Assembly (NCBI GenBank): GCA_900552465.1 | Contig: URZO01000153.1 | Location: 1-6,165, forward strand | Direction of reading: 5' to 3' | Length of the DNA stretch: 6,165 nt | Source of the DNA: an uncultured Parabacteroides sp. | Lineage (GTDB): Bacteria > Bacteroidota > Bacteroidia > Bacteroidales > Tannerellaceae | Shown: positions 5,513 to 6,165 of the stretch, piece after piece | How the letters are laid out: each line of letters begins with the position of its first letter | Numbering within the stretch: the first letter of the stretch is position 1 | Notes under the pieces: generated by a model | Database searches by the model: none | Seen by the model: only the letters and a program-made list of their open reading frames with translations | Told to the model about the DNA's origin: nothing | Program-made: the position numbers and the translations under genes

Positions 5513-6165
5513 GAAACTGTTTACCACCGCGTATGACTTTCCGCTGCCCGGCGTACCCAAAACGATGGAGGCACGGAACGGATTCACGACATTGATCCAG
5601 CCGTTGTTCCAACGTTTCCTGTAATAAAAGCGTGTGGGCAGGTTTACCGAATACTCGCTTTCGATAAGCCGTGTTTCCTGCATGAAGCTCTCGTTCTCGT
5701 TGTTGAACACGTCATCCATGAGGTTGTGTTTCAACAGGCGGCTCATCCACAGACCGCCCATCAGCAGGCATACATAGCCTGTGCCTACGGTCAGCGCGTA
5801 AAGCCCCGTCACCGCTTCAACCGGCAGCGGCAATGCCAGTATCCACCAGTTGAGGAAGAACAGCACGAACCCTGTGGCAAGTGCCGTCCAGATCCTTCCC
5901 CAAGTGATTTTCTCTCCCTTGACCCCCTTTGTACCCAGACAGGACAGGGCAAGCAGCAGGACGGCAAACAGCTTTGTGTACAGTATGGAATGGAACAGCC
6001 CCGCCGTGCGGTCGAAGTTCAGAAGGATTCTGTCCACCACACCGATGTTCACGCCCCACAGCCGGATGACTTCGTAACAGAACCAGTACACGTTCATAAC
6101 CACTAAAATAATACTCACGGCACGCAGAAAATCCATGATTTTCGCCAATGCCCTCAAATCGTCTT
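5507..6165 (-). CDS. mobC: MobC/TraG-type coupling ATPase, 5' exon (start outside window)
   Basis: The frame is open to the right edge and reads DDLRALAKIMDFLRAVS. The TTG at 6157 is internal, and the true start lies a few codons beyond 6165. At least 219 residues are visible. The N-terminus has four membrane segments: ILVVMNVYWFCYEVIRLW, which contains the diagnostic YWFCY motif; KLFAVLLLALSCLG; ALATGFVLFFLNWWILALP; and a long one around YALTVGTGYVCLLMGGLWM. After a soluble linker comes the Walker A motif GTPGSGKS (codons at 5557-5534). Nine residues later (YAVVNSFIK) the exon ends at 5507, where the group II intron begins. The exon supplies the membrane anchor and phosphate-binding loop; Walker B and the rest of the ATPase are in exon 2. 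Without splicing, translation stops at 5486. No promoter is visible; in related elements mobC is transcribed with mobA/mobB from upstream. Confidence 0.92.

Noticed and set aside
5726..6106. Plus-strand open frames opposite mobC exon 1
   Set aside because: The translation is rich in Q, P and H with no recognisable motif, and it lies antisense to the well-supported membrane region of MobC.
6137..6157. TTG at 6157 or ATG at 6136 as the start of mobC
   Set aside because: The frame is open to the window edge and upstream codons (Asp-Asp before LRALAKIMDF) fit the family's N-terminus, so the start is outside the window.

Overview
The window looks like a piece of a Bacteroidales (Bacteroides/Parabacteroides-type) conjugative transposon of the CTnDOT family. 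Three things support this: the tail of an RteC-type excision regulator, a MobC/TraG-type coupling protein with the N-terminal YWFCY signature, and a promoter that matches the Bacteroides TTTG-N19-TAnnTTTG consensus. The genus cannot be fixed from the sequence alone.

Layout, left to right. Bases 1-371 (+) hold the C-terminal part of an rteC-like gene, cut by the left edge. Bases 372-485 hold an exact 11-bp tandem repeat and a near-ideal Bacteroides promoter. Bases 486-1689 (+) hold a strongly AT-rich, overlapping two-gene unit: a Panacea/SocA-domain (DUF4065) antitoxin followed by a 251-residue partner that I infer to be its toxin, although its fold is not recognised. A strong bidirectional hairpin terminator (1694-1740) separates this unit from the convergent mobC gene.

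Bases 1742-6165 (-) are mobC, the type IV coupling protein (VirD4/TraG-like ATPase). It is interrupted by a complete 2427-bp group II intron (3080-5506). The intron lies in the sense orientation, nine residues after the Walker A motif. The 5' end (GTGCG), the EBS1 hairpin with a perfect 6-bp match to the 5' exon, the domain IV basal helix, the 34-nt domain V, the domain VI branch-point adenosine and the AC 3' end can all be located. Removing exactly this segment restores one open frame (SFIK|QQIEK). The intron encodes a reverse transcriptase/maturase with an intact YADD site. Its C-terminal HNH-like domain keeps the zinc-ligand pattern but lacks the usual His-His dyad.

How it fits together. 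RteC is known in CTnDOT to switch on the excision genes, and MobC delivers the relaxase-bound DNA to the mating channel, so both serve excision and transfer. The toxin-antitoxin pair is probably cargo that helps the element persist. The intron makes functional MobC, and hence transfer, depend on splicing. An unusual detail is that the maturase stop codon overlaps an ATG (TAATG) whose frame runs through domains V and VI straight into mobC exon 2. Unspliced RNA could therefore encode MobC as two pieces.
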